The notes below the pieces were generated by a model. The model had not been told where the DNA came from. It searched no databases and worked only from the letters and a program-made list of their open reading frames with translations. 32,529 bases of DNA from Rubrivivax sp. (GTDB lineage: Bacteria; Pseudomonadota; Gammaproteobacteria; Burkholderiales; Burkholderiaceae_C): positions 1-32,529 of the forward strand of contig JAIXTY010000338.1 of the NCBI GenBank assembly GCA_027483705.1. The letters run 5' to 3'. Below, piece by piece: positions 22,887-29,251 of this stretch. Each line of letters opens with the position of its first letter. The first letter of the stretch is position 1. Made by a program: the position numbers and the translations under genes.

Positions 22887-23116
22887 CAGCGGTTGCCCGG
22901 GACGAGGCGGTACAGCCGGCGAGCGCCCGGCGTGAGGGCGGCGACCTCGCGGTCGAGCTGCTCGATGGCGGCGCGGATCTCGGTGAGGTCGGCGCGCGTC
23001 ATGCGGCGGCGGGTGCCGCCGTCGCTGATCTCGTACTCCTGCGCGCCGCTGAGGATCTTGGCCTCGGCAGCCAGGTACAGGGCCCGGCGGGCCTGCAGCT
23101 CGGTGAGTGTGGCCAT
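22886..23116 (-). CDS. Head-to-tail joining protein gpW-like (76 aa)
   Basis: The 76-residue protein has two helices around a short beta hairpin: LTELQARRALYLAAEAKILS, then EYEISDGGTRRRMTRADLTE and IRAAIEQLDREVAAL. This matches lambda gpW (about 68 residues), which plugs the portal after packaging and joins the tail. It lies directly before the portal gene, as in many lambda-like genomes. The ATG at 23114-23116 and the overlap of its TGA with the portal ATG support the call. Confidence 0.9.
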   Translation of the reverse strand: MATLTELQARRALYLAAEAKILSGAQEYEISDGGTRRRMTRADLTEIRAAIEQLDREVAALTPGARRLYRLVPGNR

Positions 23117-23129
23117 GGGTACCTGGTGC

Positions 23130-23909
23130 TCAGCGGGTGGACGCGGCGAGCAGCCGCTGGAAGGTGCGCGCAAAGTCGCGCTCGGCGGTGCGGCGCGCGA
23201 TGCCCTCGAAGTCGAGCCGCGGGCGGTAGCTGGGCGGCTTGCGCACGAACACGAGGATGGGCGTGATGCCGCCGCCGGCCTCGCGCCGGTACACGCCCGG
23301 AGCCATGGCGCCCTTCTTGACGGCCAGCTCGCCGCCGACCATGGACACCCGGTCCAGCCCGCCGACGAAGTACGGCGCGTTGCGGGCGTTCTTGCGGCTG
23401 CGGGCGCTGCGGGTCTTGCGCTGGGCGGGATCGAACGCGGTGCGCGTGGCGGTGAGGATGCGCTGGATCTCGCCGCGCTTGAGGTTGCCCTGCGGCGTGA
23501 GTAGGTTGGCCGGCACGCTGCGGCCGAGCACCGCGCGCTGGCCCGGGCCGAGCGCGCCGGCGTAGCGCATGTTGCGCTCGAAGCGCTTCTCTTTGCGGCG
23601 GCCGCCGTCGACCTGGGGCAGCAGGTAGTCCTCGGGTAGCGTGCCGTTGTTGGAGGTGCGGTCCTTGACGGCGACACGGGCCACCAGGTTGGCCGGCGTG
23701 GCGGGCTCGATGCGCGTGGCGTTGAGGGTGTACGGCGTGGCGCCGCCCTCGAACACGCGCGGCATCTCGGCCTTGATGTCGCGCTGGGCCTGCTGGATGG
23801 TGAAGGTGAGCGCCTTGGCCACGATGAGGGGCACCTGGCTGCCGACGAGCGCGCGCATCTCCACCGCGGCGTTGCGTGCGCTGGTGGGTGACTTCTTGAC
23901 GCTGTACAT
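23130..23909 (-). CDS. Phage minor structural protein, possibly head-completion or minor tail type (259 aa)
   Basis: The 259-residue basic protein begins MYSVKKSPTSARNAAVEMRA and includes a helix with an IVAKALTFTIQQAQRDIKAE pattern, FEGGATPYTLNATRIEPATP, an Arg/Lys-rich middle (KTRSARSRKNARNAPYFVGG) and a C-terminal DFEGIARRTAERDFARTFQR. The design recalls prophage minor tail proteins of GpZ or gp10 type. It is the first gene after the terminator at 23933-23962 and starts the head module, so a function in head or neck assembly is possible. The GAGG upstream is 11-12 bases from the ATG, slightly long. Confidence 0.72.
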   Translation of the reverse strand: MYSVKKSPTSARNAAVEMRALVGSQVPLIVAKALTFTIQQAQRDIKAEMPRVFEGGATPYTLNATRIEPATPANLVARVAVKDRTSNNGTLPEDYLLPQVDGGRRKEKRFERNMRYAGALGPGQRAVLGRSVPANLLTPQGNLKRGEIQRILTATRTAFDPAQRKTRSARSRKNARNAPYFVGGLDRVSMVGGELAVKKGAMAPGVYRREAGGGITPILVFVRKPPSYRPRLDFEGIARRTAERDFARTFQRLLAASTR

Positions 23910-23932
23910 GCGCGGCGCGCGACCTCAAGAAA

Positions 23933-23962
23933 ACGGCCCCAGGGCTTGCGCCGAGGGGCCGT
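23933..23962 (-). terminator. Intrinsic terminator upstream of the head module
   Basis: In the minus direction ACGGCCCC pairs with GGGGCCGT (eight bases, 14-nt loop) and runs into TTTTCTT. It ends transcription coming from the accessory block and lies 24 bases before the first head-module ATG. Confidence 0.78.
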
Positions 23963-23988
23963 GAAGAGCATTCGCTCAGGAGGAGTGG

Positions 23989-24022
23989 GTTTCAGGGCGG
24001 CTTTTCACGACCTACCTGAAAC
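23989..24022. promoter_or_regulatory. Operator-like inverted repeat in the 211-bp gap before the head module
   Basis: GTTTCAGG and CCTGAAAC are exact inverted copies separated by 18 bases. The gap 23910-24120 also holds the terminator at 23933-23962 and, at 24070-24106, nested inverted repeats (TCTCGTC/GACGAGA and GTCTC/GAGAC) beside a T6 run. I see no good promoter elements or gene in the gap. The dyad may bind a regulator of late transcription. Confidence 0.4.
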
Positions 24023-24120
24023 GAGGCGAATTCTGGGGGGATGTGTCTCATGGGAGCGAGCGGTTTTTTGTCTCGTCTGGGGGAGACATCGGGGAGCTTG
24101 ACGAGAGGCGGAGCGGGGCG

Positions 24121-24522
24121 CTATCCGCGCGTGGAAGTGATGCAGCCGTAGATGGCTTCGCGCATGGCCGCGGCGGGGTCCTTGTCGACGAGCGCGGTGT
24201 AGTGATGACCGCTGTACGCGTCGGCGCGGGCCTCAGCTCCATCTTGGCTGACCTCAAGCAACAGGCGGTGCTGCACAGCCAGCCGCAAGGCCACGCCATC
24301 GGGATCCACGTCGATCACTCGCTGACCCGCATCTGCGCGCACCAACATGTCCAGCGAGGCGATCGCCAAAGCCAGCACGTGTTCAGCGTCAAGGCGTCCG
24401 TTCTCAGCTTCGAAGCGGAGCTGCGGGTACTGCAGACCGAGCGCCTTTGCCAGCTGGTGCATGGCGGCTGGGTGCTCTTCCATGAGCGGCCGCAGTTGCT
24501 GGGCGGTGATGTGATTGGGCAT
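24121..24522 (-). CDS. Hypothetical phage protein (133 aa)
   Basis: The protein starts MPNHITAQQLRPLMEEHPAA and has a helical N-terminal half (MHQLAKALGLQYPQLRFEAE, LDAEHVLALAIASLDMLVRA) that could be a DNA-binding helix bundle, and a second half with beta character ending in EAIYGCITSTRG. I do not recognise a family. A strong GAAGGAG lies eight bases before the ATG at 24520-24522. Its upstream leader begins at the edge of the attC-like element, so it may be placed like the next gene of a cassette row. Base composition is less G+C-rich than the structural genes. Confidence 0.75.
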   Translation of the reverse strand: MPNHITAQQLRPLMEEHPAAMHQLAKALGLQYPQLRFEAENGRLDAEHVLALAIASLDMLVRADAGQRVIDVDPDGVALRLAVQHRLLLEVSQDGAEARADAYSGHHYTALVDKDPAAAMREAIYGCITSTRG

Positions 24523-24553
24523 TGGGGTCTCCTTCGGGGTCGCAGTATGCGGC

Positions 24554-24613
24554 GCCTAACCGCCGCTCGAGCTGACACGGCCGGGGGCCGCGCAGCTCAG
24601 CTTGGGGTTAGGC
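24554..24613 (-). repeat. 60-bp integron attC-like element after the RMF-like gene
   Basis: In the minus direction the element starts GCCTAAC (fits R'' box RYYYAAC) and ends GTTAGGC (fits R' box GTTRRRY), with perfect complementarity. Inside lie GCTGAGCTG and CAGCTCGAGC, which pair with one base left unpaired, as in the L boxes of attC sites with an extrahelical base. The centre CGGCC-CCC-GGCCG forms a small terminal hairpin. The total of 60 bases equals the classical 59-base-element size. The stop codon TAA of the RMF-like gene lies within the R'' box, as in many gene cassettes. A plain hairpin by chance cannot be excluded, as no integron integrase is seen. Confidence 0.42.
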
Positions 24614-24901
24614 CTTCTTGTGCCAGCGCGGGTGGAATGCCTTTGGCTTCGGCGGGCGCGTGCGGTCCCAGCCGGCAAACCAGGCATTTAGGCGCGGGCG
24701 CCAGTGCCGCTCAAACGTTGGCTGGTCAACGCCAGCGGCGGCGAATCGGTACGGACAGGCATCGAAGGGCTCGCCCTCGCGGCCAGCACGTTCGCCGGCC
24801 GCCTCGCACTCTGCCAGCGTCAAGCGCAATTCTTCGCGCTCCGGCGCCAGGCCTAACCCTGCGTGCGAGCCGACCTCGCGCGGCGTTGCGTCATTGGTCA
24901 T
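24608..24901 (-). CDS. Ribosome modulation factor (RMF)-like protein
   Basis: The 97-residue protein contains the RMF pattern A-x3-G-x2-AG-x2-G: ECEAAGERAGREGEPFDACP (residues 31-50) followed by YRF and a closing LNAWFAGWDR, like the CPY and W-xx-GW of E. coli RMF. RMF joins 70S ribosomes into inactive dimers; phage relatives are known but their function is not well defined. The annotated ATG at 24899-24901 overlaps the upstream gene by 11 bases. A second start, TTG at 24827-24829 with GGAG nine bases upstream, begins just before the conserved core. A GTTAGGC core at 24851-24857 lies between the two starts, and the stop lies in the attC-like element. Confidence 0.75.
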   Translation of the reverse strand: MTNDATPREVGSHAGLGLAPEREELRLTLAECEAAGERAGREGEPFDACPYRFAAAGVDQPTFERHWRPRLNAWFAGWDRTRPPKPKAFHPRWHKKA

Positions 24902-25250
24902 CGCTGCTCTCCTGCCGCGCCAGCCACTCCTGGCCCTTCGCGGTGATCTCGAAGTCCCCGCGGCACCCGCAGTCGCACCCGCCCACCAGCCCGCGGCGCA
25001 TCAGCATCCGCATCTTGCCGAGCACCAGCTTCTCCGGCAGGCCATCGGGCATTGCTTGGCGCACGTCTTTGTCGTTGCCGAAGTACCAGTTGTGCCAAAC
25101 GCCTGGGCGCCTGGCCAGGAACCGCAGCACCGGCTCGTCCGGGATGTCCTTGCACTGCATCGCGCGCTTCGGAGCCGGCCGCCCAACACCAGGGTCCAGG
25201 CTGCTGCGCATCGGCAATCCGCGGTGCAAGGCATCGATTTCCATGGTCAT
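24891..25250 (-). CDS. Putative winged-helix-like phage protein (119 aa)
   Basis: After a variable N-terminus (MTMEIDALHRGLPMRSSLDP), residues about 35-115 show an alternating helix pattern (DEPVLRFLARRPGVWHNWYF, LVLGKMRMLMRRGLVGGCDC) and then a wing-like strand GDFEITAKGQEWLARQ, as in winged-helix proteins. The CDCGC cluster could bind metal. A DNA-binding role is a guess from fold pattern and position in the accessory block. The ATG at 25248-25250 has GGAG ten bases upstream; an in-frame ATG two codons later is possible. Confidence 0.75.
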   Translation of the reverse strand: MTMEIDALHRGLPMRSSLDPGVGRPAPKRAMQCKDIPDEPVLRFLARRPGVWHNWYFGNDKDVRQAMPDGLPEKLVLGKMRMLMRRGLVGGCDCGCRGDFEITAKGQEWLARQESSDDQ

Positions 25251-25266
25251 GGCGGGTCTCCGGGGG

Positions 25267-25476
25267 TTAGAACGGGGCTTCTTCTTCCTGCGGCACCTGG
25301 CCGTGGAGGTAGCGGCTGGGCAGTCGCGTGCACAGGCGGCGCGCGACGATCTCGGGTGGCGTCGGGAAGGGCCAGCCAGGCACGATGACGGATAAGCGCA
25401 GCTGGCCGCCCTGGCTGCCGGCCATCTCGATGGCCTCGCGGCCATCGGGGAGCTTCCAGCGGTCACCGGCGCTCAT
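25267..25476 (-). CDS. Small phage protein downstream of the methyltransferase (69 aa)
   Basis: The protein MSAGDRWKLPDGREAIEMAG ... SVIVPGWPFPTPPEIVARRL ... LHGQVPQEEEAPF is short and has no recognised domain. Its ATG at 25474-25476 overlaps the expected stop of the methyltransferase (ATGA), the usual coupling in this operon. Because of the extra C in the methyltransferase gene, the sequence as given joins the two frames, so this protein also appears as the tail of a 238-residue fusion. Its TAA is followed by CCCCCGGAGACCC and the next ATG. Confidence 0.68.
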   Translation of the reverse strand: MSAGDRWKLPDGREAIEMAGSQGGQLRLSVIVPGWPFPTPPEIVARRLCTRLPSRYLHGQVPQEEEAPF

Positions 25477-25983
25477 GGCTGCGGCTTCATGAACACCAGC
25501 CAGTGCGTGCCGGCCTTCTTGCCGCTGGTGTTGCCGAACAGGGGGGGGGTACGGGCTAAGCTGCAGCACCTCGGCCAGCTTCACCTGGGTCTCGTTCCAT
25601 TTGAAGACGAGCACGCCGTCGGGATGCAGCACTCGGAAGCACTCCGCGAAGCCCTGCCGAAGGTCATCTCGCCAGTCCGAGCCCAGCTTGCCGTACTTGG
25701 CCGCCAGCCATGAGCGCGGGCCCGCACGCACCAGGTGCGGCGGGTCAAAGGCCACCAGGCGGAAGGTCGCGTCGCCGAACGGCAGCGCGCGAAAGTCCAT
25801 CAGCGCATCGGGGTGCACGTGGATGGTTCGCGTGCCTTCGCGGCCGTGGCTGCGGTCGGTGACGCTGATGGTCTCGCTCCGGCGGTCACCGAAGATCGCG
25901 TCATGGTGGCCACGGTCGAACCACATCATGCGGCTGCCGCTGCACGGATCCAGAACGCGCGCGGTCTTGTGGTCTTGGCTCAT
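25473..25983 (-). CDS. Phage SAM-dependent methyltransferase, frameshifted at a C9 run
   Basis: The protein has motif I VLDPCSGSRMMWFDRG (residues 10-25) and motif IV VAFDPPHLVRAG (77-88), followed by SWLAAKYGKLGSDWRDDLRQ and the FAECFRVLHPDGVLVFKWNE region, typical of a small phage methyltransferase family that may modify DNA. At 25541-25549 the minus strand has nine C. As given, the frame passes on without a stop into the next gene, making a 238-residue fusion (25267-25983). With eight C, the expected ending appears: PPLFGNTSGKKAGTHWLVFM and KPQP, 169 residues in all, with the stop overlapping the next ATG. So the tract is a sequencing error, a true mutation, or a phase-variable switch. The ATG at 25981-25983 overlaps the upstream TGA. 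Confidence 0.8.
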
Positions 25984-26537
25984 CACTGCGCGCTTGTGGG
26001 GTCGCCGGGCAGGGACTCGCGCGGCGGCGCATGCGGCAGTCGATCGCGCGCGGCGAGGTTGTCGGCCAGGATCTGCCGGCTCGCCCGGTAGACGGTCTCG
26101 CGGCAGTCGGCCACCAGGCGGTACCAGTGGCTGCGGCTCACGCCCAGCTCGGCCGCGGCCAGCTTGATGTTGCGCACGCCGTGCAGGTAGTGCAGCTCGA
26201 AGGCCTTGCGGTCGAGCGCCTCGGCCGGCTGCGCCAGGAAGGCCAGGTGGAAGGCGGCCAGCTCGGCGCCCGCGATCGCGTCGGGGCCGTCCTTCGCGCG
26301 GCGCACGCTGCCGCGCGCCTGCAGCCGGCCGAGCAGGGACGGCGGCAGCGAGGGCTTGACGTAGAAGTTGCGAGTCCGCGCCCACCAGGCCCAGCACAGC
26401 GCGAGCTCGTGCTGATCGGGGCGCACGGCCTGCAGCTCGCGGTCGGCCGCGGCGGCATCGGCGTCTTCGACGTCGTCGTCGCGGGGCGGCGCTGCGGCGG
26501 CCAGGCGCTGCGGCAGCTGCTCGGTGGGTGCGGTCAT
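25983..26537 (-). CDS. Sigma-region-4-like helix-turn-helix protein, possible late regulator (184 aa)
   Basis: After a charged, low-complexity N-terminus (to about residue 40), the protein has WAWWARTRNFYVKPSLPPSL and, at about residues 113-142, FELHYLHGVRNIKLAAAELG with VSRSHWYRLV, a helix-turn-helix like sigma-70 region 4 or phage antitermination regulators. Proteins of this pattern are widespread in Burkholderiales prophages, mostly unnamed. It could act on late transcription, which would suit the terminators before late modules. It overlaps the large terminase stop by four bases (ATGA) and ends overlapping the methyltransferase ATG. No binding site can be assigned from the sequence. Confidence 0.78.
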   Translation of the reverse strand: MTAPTEQLPQRLAAAAPPRDDDVEDADAAAADRELQAVRPDQHELALCWAWWARTRNFYVKPSLPPSLLGRLQARGSVRRAKDGPDAIAGAELAAFHLAFLAQPAEALDRKAFELHYLHGVRNIKLAAAELGVSRSHWYRLVADCRETVYRASRQILADNLAARDRLPHAPPRESLPGDPTSAQ

Positions 26538-28615
26538 CGGTTGAGTCCTCGTGAGAGCACGCGGCGGCCTTCGGCTGCCGGCATGGGGATGGGTGCGGCC
26601 GCCGGCGCAGGCGCTGGTGGCGGTGGTGGTGTCGGCTGTTCCACCGCCGGCGCGGCTACGCCGGGCGTTGCGTCGGGCTGGAACACGCCGGCCGCGGCGG
26701 GCGGCGTGGGTTGTTCCAGCGGCGCGGCGTTGATGAACAGGTCGGGCGTGACGTGCGCGGGCACCAGGCGCTCGCGCAGGCGGTGCCAGTCGGCGGCGCT
26801 CCAGCGGTGCAGGCCCAGGTGGTGCGCGAGCGCGAGGTTGTAGACGCTCAGGTCGAGCGGCTCGTTGCGGTCGGCGTGGCTGAACTTCTCCCACACGCGC
26901 TTGAGGCCGCCGCCGGGCTTGCGCTTGAGCAGCGGGCGCTCGCAGAGCAGGCCCTCGAACCAGCTCTGCTCGAGCGCCGAGCTGTAGTGCATGGCGCCCC
27001 AGCCGCTGGTGAGCTTGAAGCGGTTGAAGAGGTGGTCCTTGGCGACATCGGTGCCCACCGTCCACAGCAGCACGCCGCCTTCGACGCGCTTGCCGTTCCA
27101 GTCGATGTCCTGCTTGGTCGGCGTCTGGCCGATGATGGGCCGGTTGGGCCGGCTGCTGCCGTGCATGGCCAGGCAGCCCACGTGCACGCGGCTGCTGGCG
27201 TAGTTGTAGACGTCCTGGGTGTTGCTGCCGCCGGTGTCGATGCCGTAGACGCTGGCCTTCACGAGCACGCCGCTGGCGTGCAGCCAGGGCGTGGTGCGGT
27301 ACTCGTCGAGCTTGCGCCACACGCTGGTGGGTGAGTCCGGGCTCTCGGCCGGGCTGCCCATAAAGACCTGGTAGTCGATGACGGCGTGCTCGAGGCCGGG
27401 GCCCCAGGCCTCGGCCTGGGCTTCGAGGCGGTTGCCCTGGGTGTCAACCGAGATGGTGACGACGAGGGCCCAGTCGGGCAGCTGGCGGGGCTGCACGCGG
27501 GTGCGCTCCATGAGCTCCTGCGCCGAGGTCTGCTCCAGGGTGTTGGCCCAGCTGAGGGCCAGCCGCGTGTTGTAGAACACCTGCATGGCCTCGGGGCTGC
27601 CGCGCTCCAGCAGCTCTTTCGCGCGAGCGTGCTCGCGAGCCAGCTTCAGCCAGGTGATGCTGCCCACCGCCGCGTAGAAGGCGCTGCAGTGCACGCTGAT
27701 GGTCTCGCCGTCGCCCTCGCTGCGGGCCTGCCAGTGGGCGGTGCCGCCTTCCTTGGTGCCGCGCAGCATGCGGGCCTTGTGGCGCTCGTCGATCTCGGCG
27801 CCGCACTCGGGGCAGACGAACCAGGCGCGGTGCATGAAGCCGCTGTCGGCGTCGCGCTCGTAGCGGAAGTTGCCGACCTCGAGCTCGTGGTGGTGGCCGC
27901 AGTGCGGGCACGGCACCAGGTACACCTCGCGCGTGCCCATGTCGTGCAGCTGGTCGATCTTGCTGCTGCCGGTTTCGCCTGGGCTGCTGGTGTACAGGAT
28001 CTTCGAGTTGTGCTCGAAGGTGGTGGTGCGGGCCTCCGCCAGCATGACGGGGTCGCCCTCACCGTCCACATCGCGCTCGAGGCGGTCGATCTCGTCGACG
28101 TACACGTAGCGCGCGGGGATCTCGGCCAGGTTGGCCGCGCTGCCGGCGGTGGCGATGTACATGGTGCCGCCCTCGAAGTCCTTGGCGAACACGGTGTTGC
28201 GGCTGTCGCGGCTGCGCGGGCGGGCGAAGACGGCCTGCAGCTCAGGCACGTCGCGGATCATCTTGCTGATGCGCGCGCTGAGGCGCTTGGCCAGGCCGTC
28301 AGTGGGCTCGAGCACCAGCATGTTGGCCGGCGCCTGGTGGGCGCTCGCGCCCAGCCAGCACAGGGCCACCTGGGTCTTGAACATCTGGCTGGCCACCTTG
28401 GCCACCACGCGGCGGGCCGGGTGGCGCGGCGAGAGCACCTCGAGCAGGCGCCGCGCCATGGGCGTGTGCGCGATGCGGTACTTGCCGGGCTTGGCGCTCT
28501 CCTTCGGCACGACCATGTGGGCCTCGGCCCAGTCGTCGATGCGCAGCTCGGGGTCGGGCTTCGCGCCGCGCAGCGCGGCCTCCGCCATCAGCGCGTAGCC
28601 GTCGGCCAGGTTCAT
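26534..28615 (-). CDS. Terminase large subunit, lambda GpA family, with Pro-rich tail
   Basis: The 693-residue packaging motor and nuclease has a Walker A-like VASQMFKTQ (74-82), Walker B VYVDEID (171-177), a C4 zinc motif CPHC...CPEC (236/239 and 268/271), and a nuclease-domain strand WALVVTISVDTQGNRLEAQA with likely metal ligand Asp391. Later, GIDTGGSNTQDVYNYA fits the conserved nuclease core. The GpA family usually cuts at cos sites, implying cohesive ends. The last 60 or so residues (EQPTPPAAAG, PTPPPPPAPAPAAAP) form a proline-rich extension not needed for the core. The ATG at 28613-28615 overlaps the small-subunit stop (ATGA). Confidence 0.96.
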   Translation of the reverse strand: MNLADGYALMAEAALRGAKPDPELRIDDWAEAHMVVPKESAKPGKYRIAHTPMARRLLEVLSPRHPARRVVAKVASQMFKTQVALCWLGASAHQAPANMLVLEPTDGLAKRLSARISKMIRDVPELQAVFARPRSRDSRNTVFAKDFEGGTMYIATAGSAANLAEIPARYVYVDEIDRLERDVDGEGDPVMLAEARTTTFEHNSKILYTSSPGETGSSKIDQLHDMGTREVYLVPCPHCGHHHELEVGNFRYERDADSGFMHRAWFVCPECGAEIDERHKARMLRGTKEGGTAHWQARSEGDGETISVHCSAFYAAVGSITWLKLAREHARAKELLERGSPEAMQVFYNTRLALSWANTLEQTSAQELMERTRVQPRQLPDWALVVTISVDTQGNRLEAQAEAWGPGLEHAVIDYQVFMGSPAESPDSPTSVWRKLDEYRTTPWLHASGVLVKASVYGIDTGGSNTQDVYNYASSRVHVGCLAMHGSSRPNRPIIGQTPTKQDIDWNGKRVEGGVLLWTVGTDVAKDHLFNRFKLTSGWGAMHYSSALEQSWFEGLLCERPLLKRKPGGGLKRVWEKFSHADRNEPLDLSVYNLALAHHLGLHRWSAADWHRLRERLVPAHVTPDLFINAAPLEQPTPPAAAGVFQPDATPGVAAPAVEQPTPPPPPAPAPAAAPIPMPAAEGRRVLSRGLNR

Positions 28616-29103
28616 GGCTTGGCCACCTCGCCCAGGCGGTGGCGGATGCGGGCCTCGAAGTCGGCGTAGGCGCCGCGGAGGGCGTCCTCGAGGTGGTGCT
28701 GCACCTCGCGCACCTCGGTCAGGCCCAGCACCTGCGGCGCGGCGCCGCGCATGGCGGCGAAGGTGGCGTCGCGCAGCTCGCGGAAGGCATCGAAGACGGC
28801 GCGCTCGGCCGGCTCCACCGGCATCAGCTGCGCGGCCTTGCGCTTGGCCTCGAGCTCGGCCATGTCGGCCTCGGCGGCTTCGCGCCTGGCGCGGTGGTCG
28901 CCGTAGCCTGGGACGGGCGCCGCGGCGCCGGTGTCGTCGCCCTTCCCTGCCTTGGAGCCGACGCGGGCGCGCACGTTCTCGGCCTTCCACTTCTGCGCCG
29001 CGGCGATCGAGTCGACGGGCATGCCGCGGCGCTTGTACCGGGTGACCAGGGCCGGATCCACGCCGAGCGCATCGGCCAGCTGGGCTTGCGAGGGCGCCGT
29101 CAT
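28612..29103 (-). CDS. Terminase small subunit (Nu1-like)
   Basis: The 163-residue protein opens with a helix-turn-helix (SQAQLADALGVDPALVTRYK, then RRGMPVDSIAAAQKW), as in lambda Nu1, which recognises packaging sites. A linker with KGDDTGAAAPVPGYG is followed by a long helical oligomerisation region (HRARREAAEADMAELEAKRK, then AERAVFDAFRELRDATFAAM). It directly precedes the large subunit. ATG at 29101-29103 was chosen over an upstream GTG because AGGTG lies at correct spacing before it; SD and ATG fall within a predicted hairpin (29101-29117). A packaging site may lie in the 376-bp gap upstream. Confidence 0.88.
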   Translation of the reverse strand: MTAPSQAQLADALGVDPALVTRYKRRGMPVDSIAAAQKWKAENVRARVGSKAGKGDDTGAAAPVPGYGDHRARREAAEADMAELEAKRKAAQLMPVEPAERAVFDAFRELRDATFAAMRGAAPQVLGLTEVREVQHHLEDALRGAYADFEARIRHRLGEVAKP

Positions 29104-29117
29104 AGGCCGCACCTATG
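29101..29117 (-). promoter_or_regulatory. Hairpin covering SD and start codon of the small terminase gene
   Basis: In mRNA sense CATAGG and CCTATG form a six-pair stem around loop TGCGG. The stem holds part of the AGGTG ribosome site on one side and the ATG on the other, so folding should reduce initiation until opened. This would be translational control of terminase. Confidence 0.45.
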
Positions 29118-29126
29118 GCGAAGGGG

Positions 29127-29148
29127 TGTCAACGCTTGAGCGTTGACA
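29127..29148. promoter_or_regulatory. Perfect operator-like dyad upstream of the terminase genes
   Basis: TGTCAACGCT and AGCGTTGACA are exact inverted 10-base arms with a 2-base centre. The dyad lies 24 bases upstream of the small terminase start, in the transcript leader or promoter zone. A small dyad GCCAG-CGA-CTGGC follows at 29158-29170. The strict symmetry suggests a dimeric repressor or activator site. No matching -10 element is obvious on the minus strand. Confidence 0.55.
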
Positions 29149-29251
29149 AATCCGCCAGCCAGCGACTGGCGCGCGCACGGGGGCCGAATCACCCGCACGG
29201 CGGCCCTCGCCGGGAGGACCCAAAGGGGGGTGGCGGCACCCGAGGCCGGTG

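Noticed and set aside
24061..24106. Terminator at the T6 run
   Set aside because: The inverted repeats are on the wrong side of the T run for the minus-strand genes, and no plus-strand gene needs it.
24851..24896. A second attC site ending in GTTAGGC within the RMF-like gene start
   Set aside because: The core is exact, but the opposite box (ACGCAAC) breaks the RYYYAAC rule and the element is only about 46 bases. It is kept only as a core-site observation.
24043..25395. Long plus-strand frame of 450 codons across the accessory block
   Set aside because: It is antisense to five overlapping minus-strand genes with good ribosome sites; its translation is low-complexity Arg/Ser/Ala with no domain pattern.
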